Below are positions 36,613 through 49,400 of a DNA stretch of 64,000 bases, piece by piece. Every line of letters begins with the position of its first letter. Position 1 is the first letter of the stretch. Source of the DNA: Monosiga brevicollis MX1 (Eukaryota > Opisthokonta > Choanoflagellata > Craspedida > Salpingoecidae); contig NW_001865053.1 of NCBI RefSeq assembly GCF_000002865.3, forward strand, positions 204,840 through 268,839. The letters run 5' to 3'. Made by a program: the position numbers and the translations under genes. The notes under the pieces are model-generated. The model did no database searches. It was not told the origin of the DNA and was given only the letters and a program-made list of their open reading frames with translations.

Positions 36613-39600
36613 TTACGACATGGTTGATGCCGGAGTCCACGAGGGGCGCCGCCGCTGTGGCGCCGGCTGACGCACATACGTCTTGATGGCCGAGTTCATG
36701 CTTCGCACTGGGAGCGAAAGAGGGGCCGAGGGGTGTGTGGAGAAACCACGCAAAAAGGTCATTGGAACGACAAACTTTCAAAGCTCAGAACAAGGATCGC
36801 TCTATGCACCCCAGGGAGGTACCACCAGAACATACCGACAGGGGTTTGGATGGGGGGCAGGCTTGTATGCTGGCGCACGGGTCCTCGCGGCTTGGGTCGA
36901 TACGAGCGGGTGCCACGCGGCTTTAGAGTGTAAATTTTGCTCACGCGAGTGTCTTGCTGTTGCCGCAACGTGCTGGCGTGGCGAGATGGCAGGCAACCAT
37001 GCACGTCCAGATTAAAACTCCGGGAAGACACAAATGGACTGAGCAACGAGGCCAAACGTACCGGGGGGACCAAGCATTGAAGCGTCGCTTCGACCGCAGG
37101 TTGGTGCGTGCTAATCGCCGTCGCTGGTACTATTGTCCACACGTTCCGTGAGCTGCAGCCCCACAGCTTATCCGGCACATTGGCACACTATTCAGGACGT
37201 ACTTTGCGCCAGGCCAGCTGAATCGTCAGGGCCGCCAGCTCGTGCTTGCGTGTGTATGTTGTCGAGGGTACGTGAGCAACACGTTTCGGCGGTTTGAGTC
37301 GCGCTGCATTGTTTCTCCTGGGCCGTACGTTGGCTCGATACCTAGCGATAATCACCGATCCAAACATCCGAGCCACCGTAAGGATGAATAGGCAGCTTCT
37401 CAACAGCCCGAGGTGCCAAAAAGAACATGTTTGTACCGTCAGGATTCAAACCAAAACTTACCGGCGCCAGCACCGTTGAATTGTCTCAGCAGCACGTACG
37501 CGCTGGTAAACTGCCTCGCGCCGGCGTCGCTCTGCCAGCATGTGGTGATGGCGAACCCGCAGGGCGGCCAAGGTCTTTTGAACCTCGTCCACTTCAGGAG
37601 ACGCGATGGATGGTGGGGCAGGGACTAGTGACTCTGATGCAGGATCCTCAGCATCCTCGTGACTCTCTGGCGCGGGCGGCGAGGCTTCTTCAGCCTTCTC
37701 CTCTGACAAATTGGCGCTGGTTGAGTGTGAGGCAGTGGGAGCTGCGTCCGCCTTTGACCGCCGCTTCCGGCGGGAGGCTTTCGTACCGGGGCTCGTCACC
37801 TGTCTCGTGGGACTGTCTGGCGAACAAACCGGCGGACTCTGCTCATGGGCCAGATTTTCTTCCGTCAAGGCAGCTGTCTTACCCTTGATCCCTTCAACTT
37901 GAGCTGAACTTCTCTCGCTGCGCAGGGAGGTCGGAGACAGGGGGCCAGATTGCTGGCTATCTCTTTGTGAACGGGCGCGGGGACTCTGTACGCTAATGCG
38001 CCGAGCGCCGCCTGATTCTTGCTGGAATCCTGAAACCGAGCTGCGAGGGCTCAAGTTGGACGAGCGCGACCCTGAGCTGGTTCGAGGGCTGCTTGCTGTT
38101 GTGTTGTCGCTGCTGTGCCGGCTGTCGTTTGGTGCGCGAGTGGGCCCAGCTCCGCGAGGGCGCAGCGCCCGGGTCTCAAGATTCCTCGAGCTGGTGCTCT
38201 CTGTGCGGCTGAAGCGCACAGACTTGCGTTTTTTGGCGGTGGACGGCTTGCTCGAGCTTTGTCGATTGCGGCGAACACGGTGGCCGCGCCATGCCGCCTG
38301 AATGCGCGTGGCAGCTAGATGCGTGTCAAGTGACTGCCAATCCTCAGCGGATGAACGGGCGCCCTGTGCCTGCAAGTAAGTCACCAGCTCAGTAAAGGGT
38401 GTGGTACCATCCCCTAATTGGGCATAGTCCAGAGCCACTCGGGCCGTCTCCGTGCCTTCCAGTTGATTGACGTCAGCGCCGCTGTCGACAAGTGCCTGGA
38501 ATATAAGATCAGGGCAAAGGAAAGAGCAAGCAATCAGATCGATGTACACTGTGGGTTGCTTCAATGATTGCAAAAGACAAGCACATGCCATGCACCTACT
38601 TGTACCGTCTCCAGCTGGTTACCAGCGGCAGCCCAGTGCAATGGAGCAATGCCGTCCGAATCCGTGGTGCACGGGTCAGCTCCGTAGCGGGCCAGGAGGT
38701 GAACCAAGCCAGCGTGGCCAACAAAAGCGGCGCAGTGAATACTTTCTCGGCTATCGTGCAGAGCGAAGATAAAATTTTCGGTGAGAGCGCACTCAAAGCT
38801 CAGCGCGTCGCAGCCGTGATGCCGACAGACATTCTCACCCATGGCCATCGCGCGCAGCTACGTCATGACCGCCTTGCAGGAGTTGTTCAGCTATCTCCAT
38901 CTGCTGCTCTAGGACCGCGCTATGGTCATGACATGCGCGCGGGAAGGGGTTGGCGTGAGAGTCAAACAACTTTTGAATCAAGTTGAACAGGCGCGCGCTC
39001 CCGATGAACTGACATGTGAAGAGCTGAGCGTCCTTCCTCATCCTGTGCGGTCAAGTCGGCGTGCTCTACAAGACAAGCGGTTAAGCACAGCCACATGGCT
39101 TTGCGTGGGGTGTGCAAGCGCAAACATTGCTCCGAAGATGGCACTGACCAGCGAGCAAAAGGCGGACCGACTCGGGTTGTCCGCCTTCAATGGCGCGAAA
39201 GAGGGCGGTCTGCTGCCGCTGATCACGAACGTCAACAGGCAAGGCGGTCTTCTGCATCAAAGGAATCGAATGTCAAAATAAAAGCCCCGCACACACATTA
39301 TGTCCCAACAGCCAGCCGATGCTCCGACGCCCGTTTGCACGGGCAGATGGCAGCACAGGAATTGGACTGCCGACCTTAAGGAGGATCTGCAAAATGTCCA
39401 CCAGGCCCAGGTACGCCGCAGCGTGAATGGGTGTCATGCCAGTGGCATCCACACTGTTCTCAGGCGTGACCTGTGTATGCTGGAGCAGAATCTCAACGGC
39501 GGGCAAGTTGCCTGAAGTGACCCCGATGAATGTGCAAAGCAGGTTGAGCGAGTGAGACAGGTTGGGTGAGGCCGCGCATCCTGTGAGCCCTCACTACGCA

Positions 39601-41398
39601 TGTGTTGAAATGCACACCTTGTGTAATGGCCCAAAGAAGGGGCAATTGCCCATCTTTGTCCTGCGTGTGTGCGAGCCCCCGCTTCGCTAGAACAGCAAGT
39701 GCGCTTGTATCCTCCAATTGGGCCTAGATCAATTACACGTAAAGATGAGCAGATTCAGACATGCCCGCCCATGAGTTTTGGAGACGCGCGGCTGGACTGG
39801 AGGCAGCTGAAAAGCAGTGTGCAGGCAACGCACGGCGTAGTGTGCCGCCGTGGCATCGTCCGAGTCTTTGGCAAGCCCATTGCTCCCAAGATCGATGAGC
39901 AACTGCACAAGCTCGCCATTTCCTGCCATGCACAGAGACGAGAGGATTTGTGATACAGCAAATGATGCCGTTTCAGTCTTTTGATGCTAGAGTGACAGAG
40001 AGGACAGCGGTGCACACAGGTAGCTCAACCACATACCCATGACGCTTGCCCAATGCAGGGCTGTGCGATCCATGAGATCAACCACATCAATGTCAAAGAT
40101 GCCTTGCTCAATCAGATAGTGCACCATCGGGGCGTTGGCCTCTGCTACGGCAAGATGCAGGACTGGCGTTTTTGCCAACGGGTGGACATTGTTGCAGGCC
40201 ATGAGCAATACCAACCAATAGTAACGGGGTGTGAGCGCTGGCAGTGCCAGATCAGAAGGATCAAGTCAAGGGCAGGGAAACAGACGTGTGCGTCCATCTT
40301 GGTCCGGCCATTGCAGCATTTCTGGCTGAACTTCTCGCAGTAGCTCGCAGATGGCAGCTGATTGGTTGCGAGATACCCAGTGGACTGGGGCTTTGCCCTC
40401 GTTATCTACAATGCTGGCGTTACAAGCCTGAGATCACACCGATTGATAATGAGGAACCATGGGTAGCGGCCGCCGTTCTCAGCCTAGGCCAGGGGTCTGA
40501 ATGACCTTACCGCTTGCAAAAGGTAACGCAGTGCCTTTGCAGACTCGGCAGCCACTGCCCAGTGGGCTGCCGTCATGCCATCCTCGTCGACGGCATTCAG
40601 AGGACAGGTAGGGTCCTTGAGCATGGCCTTGACGAGCTATTCGATGAAATTGGTTTCAGTGAGCAAGAGAAAGAGGGTGTTTGTGAGGTGCTTGACGGAT
40701 ACACCACCGTTAATGTTCAAGAACTAGGAAGGGACGGGGCGCGGGGCGCGCTAACCTTGGAAGATGTGCCGGCGGCCAGATGAAGAGGCGTGCTAAACAG
40801 GGGTAGCAAACAGCATTCATACTGATCAGGCGCTTGGAGCCATGCTTGGTGGCAAACAAGGGTTCAGCTTCTCACCGTTGTTGGCTATCCACGCTTGTAC
40901 AGTGGGCCCCAAGGATGAGGAGAAGCTTCACGATTTTGACTTGCTCAAAGAGGGTGGCCTGGTGCATGGGTGTACGGCCGAAGGGATCACTCTGCTCGAG
41001 CTGGCTCCACCAAACAATGAGGTGAGGCCTTGTGGGGCAAGCAGGGAAAGCCTGAGGTCAACAAATGGGGGTGGGGGGGGATGGTAGCGTGATCAAGGCA
41101 CATACTTGGGCGCCGACTTGATGGAGCAGCTGCAAAATGTCTGGGTGTCCCCCCATGGCGGCGTAGGCGAGGGCGGTCCGCCCATGCTCATCTGGCTGAT
41201 CAATGTCAAACTGTTGCAGAATATCTGCCCGACCGGATTCATGTCAGGATTGATCGTGCAGCCCGAGGAATGCGGTACGGGGTGGGTCGGCAGACCTGGG
41301 CGGATATAGTACTGGATGGTTTCTTGATCACCCAAGAAAGCGGCGACGTGCAAAGGGGTTGAGGTCTCTGTTAGATTGGAGGAGCGCGGGGGAGCCAT
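36613..41398 (-). CDS. INVS: Inversin / nephrocystin-2
   Basis: Inversin marks the inversin compartment of the proximal cilium in animals and modulates Wnt/planar polarity signalling. Reading from 41398 (MAPPRSSNLTETSTPLHVAA), a long ankyrin array is spread one or two repeats per exon: DEHGRTALAYAAMGGHPDIL, DPFGRTPMHQATLFEQVKIV, LNAVDEDGMTAAHWAVAAES, VVDLMDRTALHWASVMG, GMTPIHAAAYLGLVDILQI, DSDGIAPLHWAAAGNQLETV and others. The last repeat (VDSGADVNQLEG, ALDYAQLG) runs straight into an IQ motif (TRIQAAWRGHRVRRN), as in inversin. A disordered stretch follows, then ERRRREAVYQRVRAAETIQR (second IQ) and AALTIQLAWRK. The last exons contain RVSKIYTLKPRGTRSY and end PASTMS with stop at 36613-36615; the final splice phase closes correctly. 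Order of ankyrins, IQ and C-terminal IQ is specific to inversin. Confidence 0.87.
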
Positions 41399-41711
41399 GT
41401 TGTGTTGATGTTAGAACACAGGTGCGACGAGATGTTAGACAAGATCATCCTGGCTGTATTGAGTGCAAAAGGCCGGGCATCGAGCTGCACGCACGCAAAT
41501 CAGCCTGAATGGCGGCGGCGATGTCGACCTCTGATAGGTTGGCCATTCTGCTGGTCTAATTCTCAAGGCTGGCCACGTCACCAGAGCCAGCACCAGCACC
41601 GTGTGCCTCGCAGACAGCGGCAATCTTGCAGCGCACGTCTATGGCCTTGTTGCTGTTTGCCCAGTACTTTGTTTCTGGCGACCCGATCTCCATGTAAACG
41701 ACGATCAAACC

Positions 41712-41752
<41 letters not shown>

Positions 41753-42641
41753 GTTTGTTGGCTGTTGGTTGCTAGCCAAGCCGAAAACTTGATGTGTGAG
41801 GGTTCCGATCGAGGCATCTGTCAATCTGAAATGACAAATGAGTGTACCGCTTGCTGGGAGGTGTGATACAACACGCAGGACCACTTGATGGATTGATGGC
41901 TCTTGGGCAGGGCGCGGGTTCTTGAAAGCAGGGAAGATGACGGCATCGTTCAGCATTCAGCCGATAGAGGTGTGTAGTAGGGTTTTGTGGGCGGCGCAGC
42001 TACTTGACACAGTGGAACGTGTCCAACATTGCTATTCTCTCCAGCCCATGAGATGTAAGAAGGGTTGCATCTGAACCATTGGTTCCTACGCCGAACTCTC
42101 AGCACGTTCGAATCTCCAGAGCAGGCCTGGTCCCACACGCGCTGCCCTTTTTTTTCCAAGTAGGAGGATCCTGGCGACCTGTGAAAACGCCACGACAGCC
42201 CCTTAGGACCATTAAGTGTGTGTACAGCAGCGACTTCTAACTAAAGAAACACTAGTAAAACAACAACAAGTTGTACTTTTGCAACAAAAGCCTAACACCG
42301 AGACAAAATGCTTGAACGATTGTTGTCAACACCTGTTCAAAAGTACTGTTGACTGCTGCCAGGCTCCTTCTCTGCCTGCAGAACGGCGGTCAGCTCCGGC
42401 AGCCAGATGAGGTAGATCAGCCACGGCAGCCAGCCACGACAGCCAGCTACACGAGCCGGAGCTCAATCCCTCTGGCTCAAGCACTCGGCAACAGGGATTG
42501 AATTTGAATTGGCGACGACAACATCATCATCACAGCCACACCACTAACAACAACAACAACACAACACACACACAGAAAAAGACTTTTCTCTCTCACACTT
42601 CTCTCTCTCTCTCTCTCTTAACCAATTCTCTCTCATCCTCA

Positions 42642-42672
<31 letters not shown>

Positions 42673-43164
42673 CTCTGTCTCTCTGTCAGAGGCACGCGCT
42701 GCCGACGGGGCTTTGGTTGTCCTCACCGTTGTGATTCGATAAAGGCTTGCCTGCTTTGCCGGGGAGTTCAAGTCGGGTTCTGTGACTACCTTTGCGACAG
42801 CCATTCACGGTGTGAGGAGGTGAGGCTTGGTCAACGCCAGCTGAACATTTATTTCCTCCAGTGCGGGCCAGGCACAAAGTTTTTTTCTTCGGGGGTGTGT
42901 GTTTTATTGGCCACCCGAGGCCACCATTGCAGCCGCGCGACGGAGGCGTAAAACGTGTTTGAGGAGAACCTGCTCGTAACAGAGTGCCAGGTCAGTCTTC
43001 ATTGTCGTTGATATTTACCCCCTTTCCGCTCCACTGACGCGTGGCTTTGTTGCTCGGCCAGCTCGGCTCACCTATCCCCATCTTGCTGTGCCAGACAACG
43101 CAAACCGGTGCCGGTGAGCCCATTTCTTTGCTGCGCACTGCAGCAAAGGCTTGCTCCCGTTGTC
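41399..43164. other. Divergent spacer between INVS and the EDR2_C gene
   Basis: No supported gene. It contains a TG run at 41713-41750, AAC/ACA-rich sequence at about 42540-42580, and a CT-rich stretch at about 42592-42685. Both promoters should be here. Confidence 0.6.
41713..41750. repeat. (TG)n microsatellite
   Basis: A pure TG run in the INVS upstream region. Confidence 0.95.
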
Positions 43165-45455
43165 ATGAGCTCGGCCATAGACCGCCGCGTCGGCTTCTCC
43201 CTGCGCGACCCGCGGGACCACTGGGATTATGAACACTATGATCTGGCCAAGGTGTGATACTCCCGGCCAATGCTGACCCTTTTGCACATAAAGACAGACA
43301 TGTGCTCGCGCGCTGCCAACATAGCATGCTCTCATCTTGGCACGCCCACGTCCATGGTCACAGGGATCAACCGTGTTTCAAACTCGCATTGGCCCTGACT
43401 ACAAACGACACAAGAAGAAAGCGCCCTCAGGGCCGCCCATGTATGAGCAGATTGGCAACGACATTTTTGTCTCTGACAAGCGCGTACGTTTTTTTTTTTT
43501 TTTTTTTTTCAAACTGTTATCAATGCAGTTGCTGCACGTTTGAGCTTCCCATGCCATGTTTGTTGCCAGTCACACCCGAGCCGTGTTACGTGCGTGCAGG
43601 CCATGAACATTTGCCGGCGCGTGCGTTTACCCGCACCACCGTCTCCCCGCGACCATCCGTCGGGTGGTGTACCCCCCTATCTGGTCGTCACAGTCATGTT
43701 CCCAGAGTACGAACCCTCGTTTGGAGTCAAGCTGCCCAATCCGCTCCCCCTCTCCCAGATTTTCGCGCCCTCACGGAACCGTTTCATCGTCCCTTAGCTA
43801 CGCGGCCCCCCTTTTTGGTGCCAAGGAAGGCAAGACCTTCAAGTCAGTTATGCGAGCTCGGCCGCCATGCCTGCTTCTTTATCTCTGTCAAGCCCTCCGT
43901 GCTTGCTTTTGACTGTAATCGCTCACCAATCCTGATGCCTATTACCCATCACATCGCACCACGCGCTCGGACAGTTTGGCCTGCTATTTCTTGATGAAGG
44001 AAGAAACATGGCATCATTTGCAACCCGAGGCCATTGAGAGCGCACCGCCAGCCTATCGTCTTCTGCGCGACTTTGTCCAACGTGATGATCTCAAAGATCG
44101 CTTCAAGGTGAGTTTGGTATTGCCTCGAGCGCCACGAGACCCGTCATAGTAAAATTCGCCATTTCTGATGAGCGCATCGCCCCCGGCCATTGCCAGGTCA
44201 TTGCCAACCTAGTCAACGTCGAGTCCAGCCCATTTAACAAACTTGTCAAGTCTCTCATCTCGTCCTACAATATGAAACCAGTTCTGACCCGACCACAGCA
44301 CCACTGGTTCACGGACCATCGCACATATCTCGAGGTGAACGTTGATGTCCACATCTTTGCCTACCCAGCCCGCTCCACCTGGGACAGCCTGCGGTGAGAT
44401 CCTGTCGTTTGTGCACTTTGGGCAGGGTCCAGATCAGCACGAAGAGAAGTCTTGGGCCTGTTGGGAAGACAAGCAAGAGAGAGGGGGCAAAGGGATTCGG
44501 CAGTCTGGACAAACTTGTCCTTTGCGCGTGCATGGCATGTCCTGGTGTCTAGCTCACCTTTGTGGATGTTGGTGCACATGGCATGTTCATCGCTTGCTGG
44601 GCGTCGTCGCCCAGGCCCGTTCTGAATCAGTTGACGATTGAATCGGGCCTCGTCGTCGAGGCCAGAGATAACGAGGAAATGCCAGAGCAGCTCCTTGGCA
44701 TCGCCCTGTCTCATGAGCTGGACTATGACGCCGCACCGCGCGTAGCCTATGAAACGTGGCCCACCTTTGACCAGCACTTTGACCACTCATTTACTCTGCA
44801 GGAGTACATGCCACACCTCTACACCTCATCGCCAGAGGAAGTGGCCGAGAGCTTTGCACGCCTACCCCCACACATGGTTGATGCAAGCGAGGAAGAACAA
44901 TCGGCCTTTCACCTCTTCAACGGCACCCCCACCCCCGCCATTCCCATCCATGGCGAGCACTCAACCACAGGATCAAGCCTCCACAAGTCCCAGTCTCTAT
45001 CGGCAGTGGGGCCCGTGGAACACACGCCATCATCGACAACGTCCCGCCATCTCTCCATCTCTAGTGCGCAGGGTCTGGTCACCGCAACCTCGCCAACCGC
45101 ATCTGATGCCCCTAGCCAAGGCTTTCGCCGCACCTCGCCCATGATTCGTCCCGTTTCGCGTGGCATCAAGATTGAGACCACGGGTCACATGACACCGGCC
45201 ATGGTGACGCGACTGCGTGACCGCCTTGATCAAGCCATTGATTTTGGTGGTGAGAGCGTGCCCGAGCATCAACACGAGGATGACGATGACGATGACGAAT
45301 TCTTTGATGCTCTGGACCAACCTCTCCCAGACGAGGAAGAGGAGGAAGCAAGCCCCGCACGCGCGCCGCGCGGTTCCGTCATGGGTTATTTTTCGGGCTA
45401 CTTTTCCTCCAAACATAAGCATAAACACAAACACAAGCACAAACACAAAGCATAG
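43165..45455 (+). CDS. EDR2_C (DUF1336) domain protein
   Basis: The family is named after the C-terminal domain of plant ENHANCED DISEASE RESISTANCE 2; in plants it sits behind PH and START domains and is linked to lipid binding. Here the domain makes up most of the protein and neither PH nor START is seen. Readable blocks are HWDYEHYDLAK (exon 1), KKKAPSGPPMYEQIGNDIF, RRVRLPAPPSPRDHPSGG plus YLVVTVMFPEYEPS, VCYFLMKEETWHH, RFKVIANLVNVESSPFN, YNMKPVLTRPQHHWFTD, YLEVNVDVHIFAYPARSTWD and LPEQLL-like MPEQLLGIALSHELDYD. The order and wording match the family from the PSGPSMYE-type start to the NKPVLSRPQH and LDVHxF blocks. The last exon ends in a disordered acidic segment and a Lys/His alternating tail of about twelve residues. 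Start ATG is at 43165; stop at 45453-45455. Confidence 0.82.
45410..45452 (+). repeat. Hexanucleotide tandem coding Lys-His repeats
   Basis: Imperfect AAACAC/AAGCAC units encode the alternating His-Lys C-terminus of the EDR2_C protein, ending a few bases before the stop codon. Confidence 0.85.
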
Positions 45456-46490
45456 CAAGGACAATGCCCACTTGGATGCCACGCATGAGTTGTTGTATGG
45501 GGTTTTGTTCATTATTTGTAGCGTTCATGTGCTCGAGTCTGGGAAGTTTCCTTTTTTTTTTTTTTTTTCCTTGCTTTGGCATTACTATCTGCTTGACATA
45601 GGACAGGCTTGGACTGTGATTGAAGAGAAGGCAGGCGTGTGACGGCTGAGATGAAAGTCCCACGACCCCGTGAACATGCCGCTTTGAGGTACAAATCCAG
45701 AGTTTCATCCACTTTATCAAGTTGGTGTTGAACAATTTGTGCATTTTTGTCAGATTTTCACACACACGCACACAACAAGATCTCGCCCTGCACATTGCGG
45801 CAGGAAGGGCAGTCAGTGGCCTTGGCGTTGGGTGGCGGACCATTCATCTGGCAGCCGAGGGGATCTGCATGGCGGGAGGAGGGTGCAGGGTTGTGTGCAA
45901 TCTTGCGTGCAGACTCGGCAGTGGGGGTTCAAATCGCCAGCATGGCAAGCCTGCAGTGCATTCTGATGGCTTATCGGGTACGTGTCTTGAGCTGCAATGG
46001 AACCCGTCGGCCAGTCACGCTCATCTTTTCAGGGTCATTGACACCGATAGGATACCATGTCTCCGGCCAAGCTCGTGTGCTGGGTGCCGCATCGCCTCGA
46101 GCTGCCCGTGGCCGTTAAAGTATGTCCCGTTGCATTTGGAAACCATTGTGCCTGTGCACTGCACCAGCCGCACTTTGACGCGTCATGAACACAAATGCAT
46201 CCCGGTGCAGCGTAAAGACCCGAGCGACATGGCCGTGGATGTCCAGTATGGTCTCAAGCCAGTCAAAGAAGAGGGGCCCAAGCAGTCGCACCGGTATGCT
46301 TGCATGATTCTGCTCTTTTTCGATGCGACGCGCCACCCATCGTCGGCCCTCATGCTCTCGACATGTGCACACCTGATAGGCAAACCATCTCCCATCCAGC
46401 TGATAGCCTAATTGCACCCTTTGGGTAAGCAAATTGGCCATCTTGCTTCGCCAGCACAAGCTTCATGCCGCCCGAGAGACACCCAGTATA
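45456..46490. other. Spacer with unassigned open frames
   Basis: A T run lies at about 45551-45568. From about 45720 to 46460 both strands have long open frames. The plus frame 45722-46411 and the minus frame 46115-46459 (GYQLDGRWFAYQ, VRLLGPLFFDWLETILDIHG) overlap, and I cannot match either. The missing N-terminus of NPRL3, a conserved SSGSRG-type block, should lie somewhere here but I did not find it. Confidence 0.4.
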
Positions 46491-49400
46491 ATGGCTGAGC
46501 TGCGCTCACGAATGTTGTTCTCGTTGACTCTTGGCCTTTTGCTTCTCAACAGCTACAGCGCATTGGGTTTGGCCGACTTGCTCTGCCCCGACTTTGAGCT
46601 TTGCAATCGGCCCTATTTTCTCAAAATTGGTAGGAATCGAGGTGCCTCTGGCTATCAAAGACGCTTGCTCCAAGAGGCCCACTGGCGTGTGGTGTGCCTC
46701 CCCTTTTCTCCGCTTTCTGCCCTGACCGCGCGTGCGACTTGATCTCACCAAACGTCGATGCTGCATGGCTTGTAGACGACTCGGTTATGGTCGGCTACAC
46801 GCGGGTGGTCAAAGGCGGACAGCACCAGGCCGTCCCCTCCACCTACGTCTACAACCTTGTCATGGTTCTCAATACGGAAGCCACTTCAGCTGCCCAGCTG
46901 CGATATCAGCAGGTGCGGAGCAATTCATGCCCGCCCACTGAGCCCGCCTGGCCTGGGCTTGTTCCTGCGCATGCACTTTCCCCCCAGCCGAGTTGAGGCA
47001 CCCCACTGATATGTTGCATCCATTCCTGTCTAGTTGGCACAACGTCTGGGAAGCGCCTTCAACCACGAAGAGCTACGTTGTGGCTATCTCTCGGAGCACA
47101 TCCGCAGTCGCGTCAATGAACTTGACGCCATTAAACTGGTCAGCGTCGTTGCGCCCCGCTGGCGGCGCGAAGTGTGGCACTGATAGTCCGCCAGTCTCAC
47201 CACTAAATTTGACGGTTCAAATCTATCAGGAAGGGCTTGATGTGCAGGCCACAGCAGTCAGAGCTGCTGCCACGAGCAACGCTCTAGCCAACACCATTCA
47301 GGATCTCTACAGCAAACTCAAGGCCGATGGCCGCGCTGTGCTCAAGGTCGGTGCCCACCACGCGGCCCCGACAGCCACTCGCATGCTGCGTGCTTGGTGA
47401 ACCTGGGCACACTTTTCTCACCTCCTGGGCTGTATCTTTTACTCATAACAAAAAAATTGGCTGAATGGTGGCCACAGATCAATGGCTGGGTGGGGCTCTC
47501 TCATTGTACCACGTTTGATGACATGCCTGCTATTGCCAAATTCGATTTGAGCAACTCTTCGGCTTCCTTTGCCGATATCAAGCCCTACCATGCCCTTTTG
47601 CTGCGGTCAGCATTCGGCCTGTGTGGTTGATGTGCTTCTTGGTCTTTGCCACGACAACTTGGTCGGTGCAACCTTATTTTGCCACGTTTCTTTGCTTGCC
47701 GCTTGCGCTTGGGGTTTGGGTGACCCTAGGACGTCGTCAAGCCAGCTGAATGCTCTGCTGCCAGCAGATTCCAACCCAGGTGTGACCTTGGATCCTGATG
47801 GGCTGATGCTGCCGCACACGCGCCCTCAAATTAATTCGATTCGATTGCTCCATCTCCAGCATTGCGGCGCTTGGTGGAGCAAGCTTCCCTCTTGCGCACG
47901 TTTGCAGAGCTAGCACAAGACATCAACGTGTCGTTGGCGCAGGTTGGTTGGGATCGCTGATTCGCTCATTTTGTGCCGGCATACGATGCACCTGCTCATG
48001 AACAAGGTTGATCCTCAGGTTTTGCGGCTGGCGTTGCATCTCGTCGTTTGGCATGGTTCGACAAACGAATAACCCCCGGCCTTGTAGCTTGCTCTCCGGT
48101 CTCGCCCTGCACGCATGCACAACATCTTCATGGTTGCCTTGTACCTTGTGCTTTGCAAATTTAGAGGCCAAGATCATCTACCCCGTTTGTCATAGTAGCG
48201 TGCTAGTGGTGTCGAAATATATGGATCGTAGTCGTTTGACACCAGAGATCTGGCAAGACTTTAGCCGGCGCTTTCCCTCCCTCACGCTAGCCAATGCCCT
48301 CGTACGTCTGCCCGGTGGCATGGCATGTCAAGGTATCTTCGTTTAGTGGGGGTATCTCATTCAATGTGTGGATGCTTTTGCAAATGCTTTGGAAATGGCA
48401 GGACATGTTTTCCCGGCCCAAGACTCTGACCGATCATCTGCGCGTGTTGGCGGAGGAAGAGCAGCATGAACGCCTTCAGGTATGCCTTTGCTTTGTGTTT
48501 ATTCAACGCATGATTGGTACGGGCATGCGCGAGGAGCCCCTTTCTGCTACCCGCTCACTGTTACCGTCAATGGCTGATTGGGGCCGTAGATTATTGAGTG
48601 GCTCTTGCAACGCGACTTTTTGGATGATCTGCACACGTAGGTGCACGCCGTTTGGAAGAAAACACTGTTTCTCTCTTATGCCTACTGCTGTGACTCACGT
48701 CTGTGTTATACTGCCAACGTTTCCCAGCTACATTCTTTATGTGGACCACCGCAACGACCCGACTCGCCATGCCGCAACCTCGGTGCGCCCCCGCACGGCG
48801 AGTGCCGGCTCACTAGGACAGGGTACGGATACAATTGCCGATGAGTCGCAAACACAGGCAACGGGTAGTGAGGCAGCCGAGGGTTCATTGCCTACAGAAA
48901 GCGGCATGGAACTGGATGACGTGTCCAGCAGTGCAGAGACCTTTGGGGATGCCCTTCGTCGGCGAACCCCCAGTGACAACGAGAGCGACATCGAATTTGA
49001 CAACTGGCGGCGAAATTCGCAATCGGGATCGGGGGTTGCCTCGGGCAGCGATGGGCTTGATGGGAGCGAAGAGGATGATGACAATGCCAGTCAAGAGGAT
49101 GGTACTCGCCATGGGGCCGCTAGAAAGAACCGAGAGCACAAGCGAGCACAGCGCCAATGGGCACCTGCTGGCGACCCCGATAACGATGACGACGACGACG
49201 CCGATGTTGATGATCCCAAGCAAGATGGCAACTGCAACGATGCACGTGGCAATGATGACGAGGACGAGGACGAGGACGACGACGATGATGATGATGATGA
49301 TGATGACGAGGTTGAGGACGAGGATGATGATGATGATGATGATGATGGGGTGGACACAGACGGGACTGGGGGACTTGCATCCTCGAGGTCGTCAGCGTCC

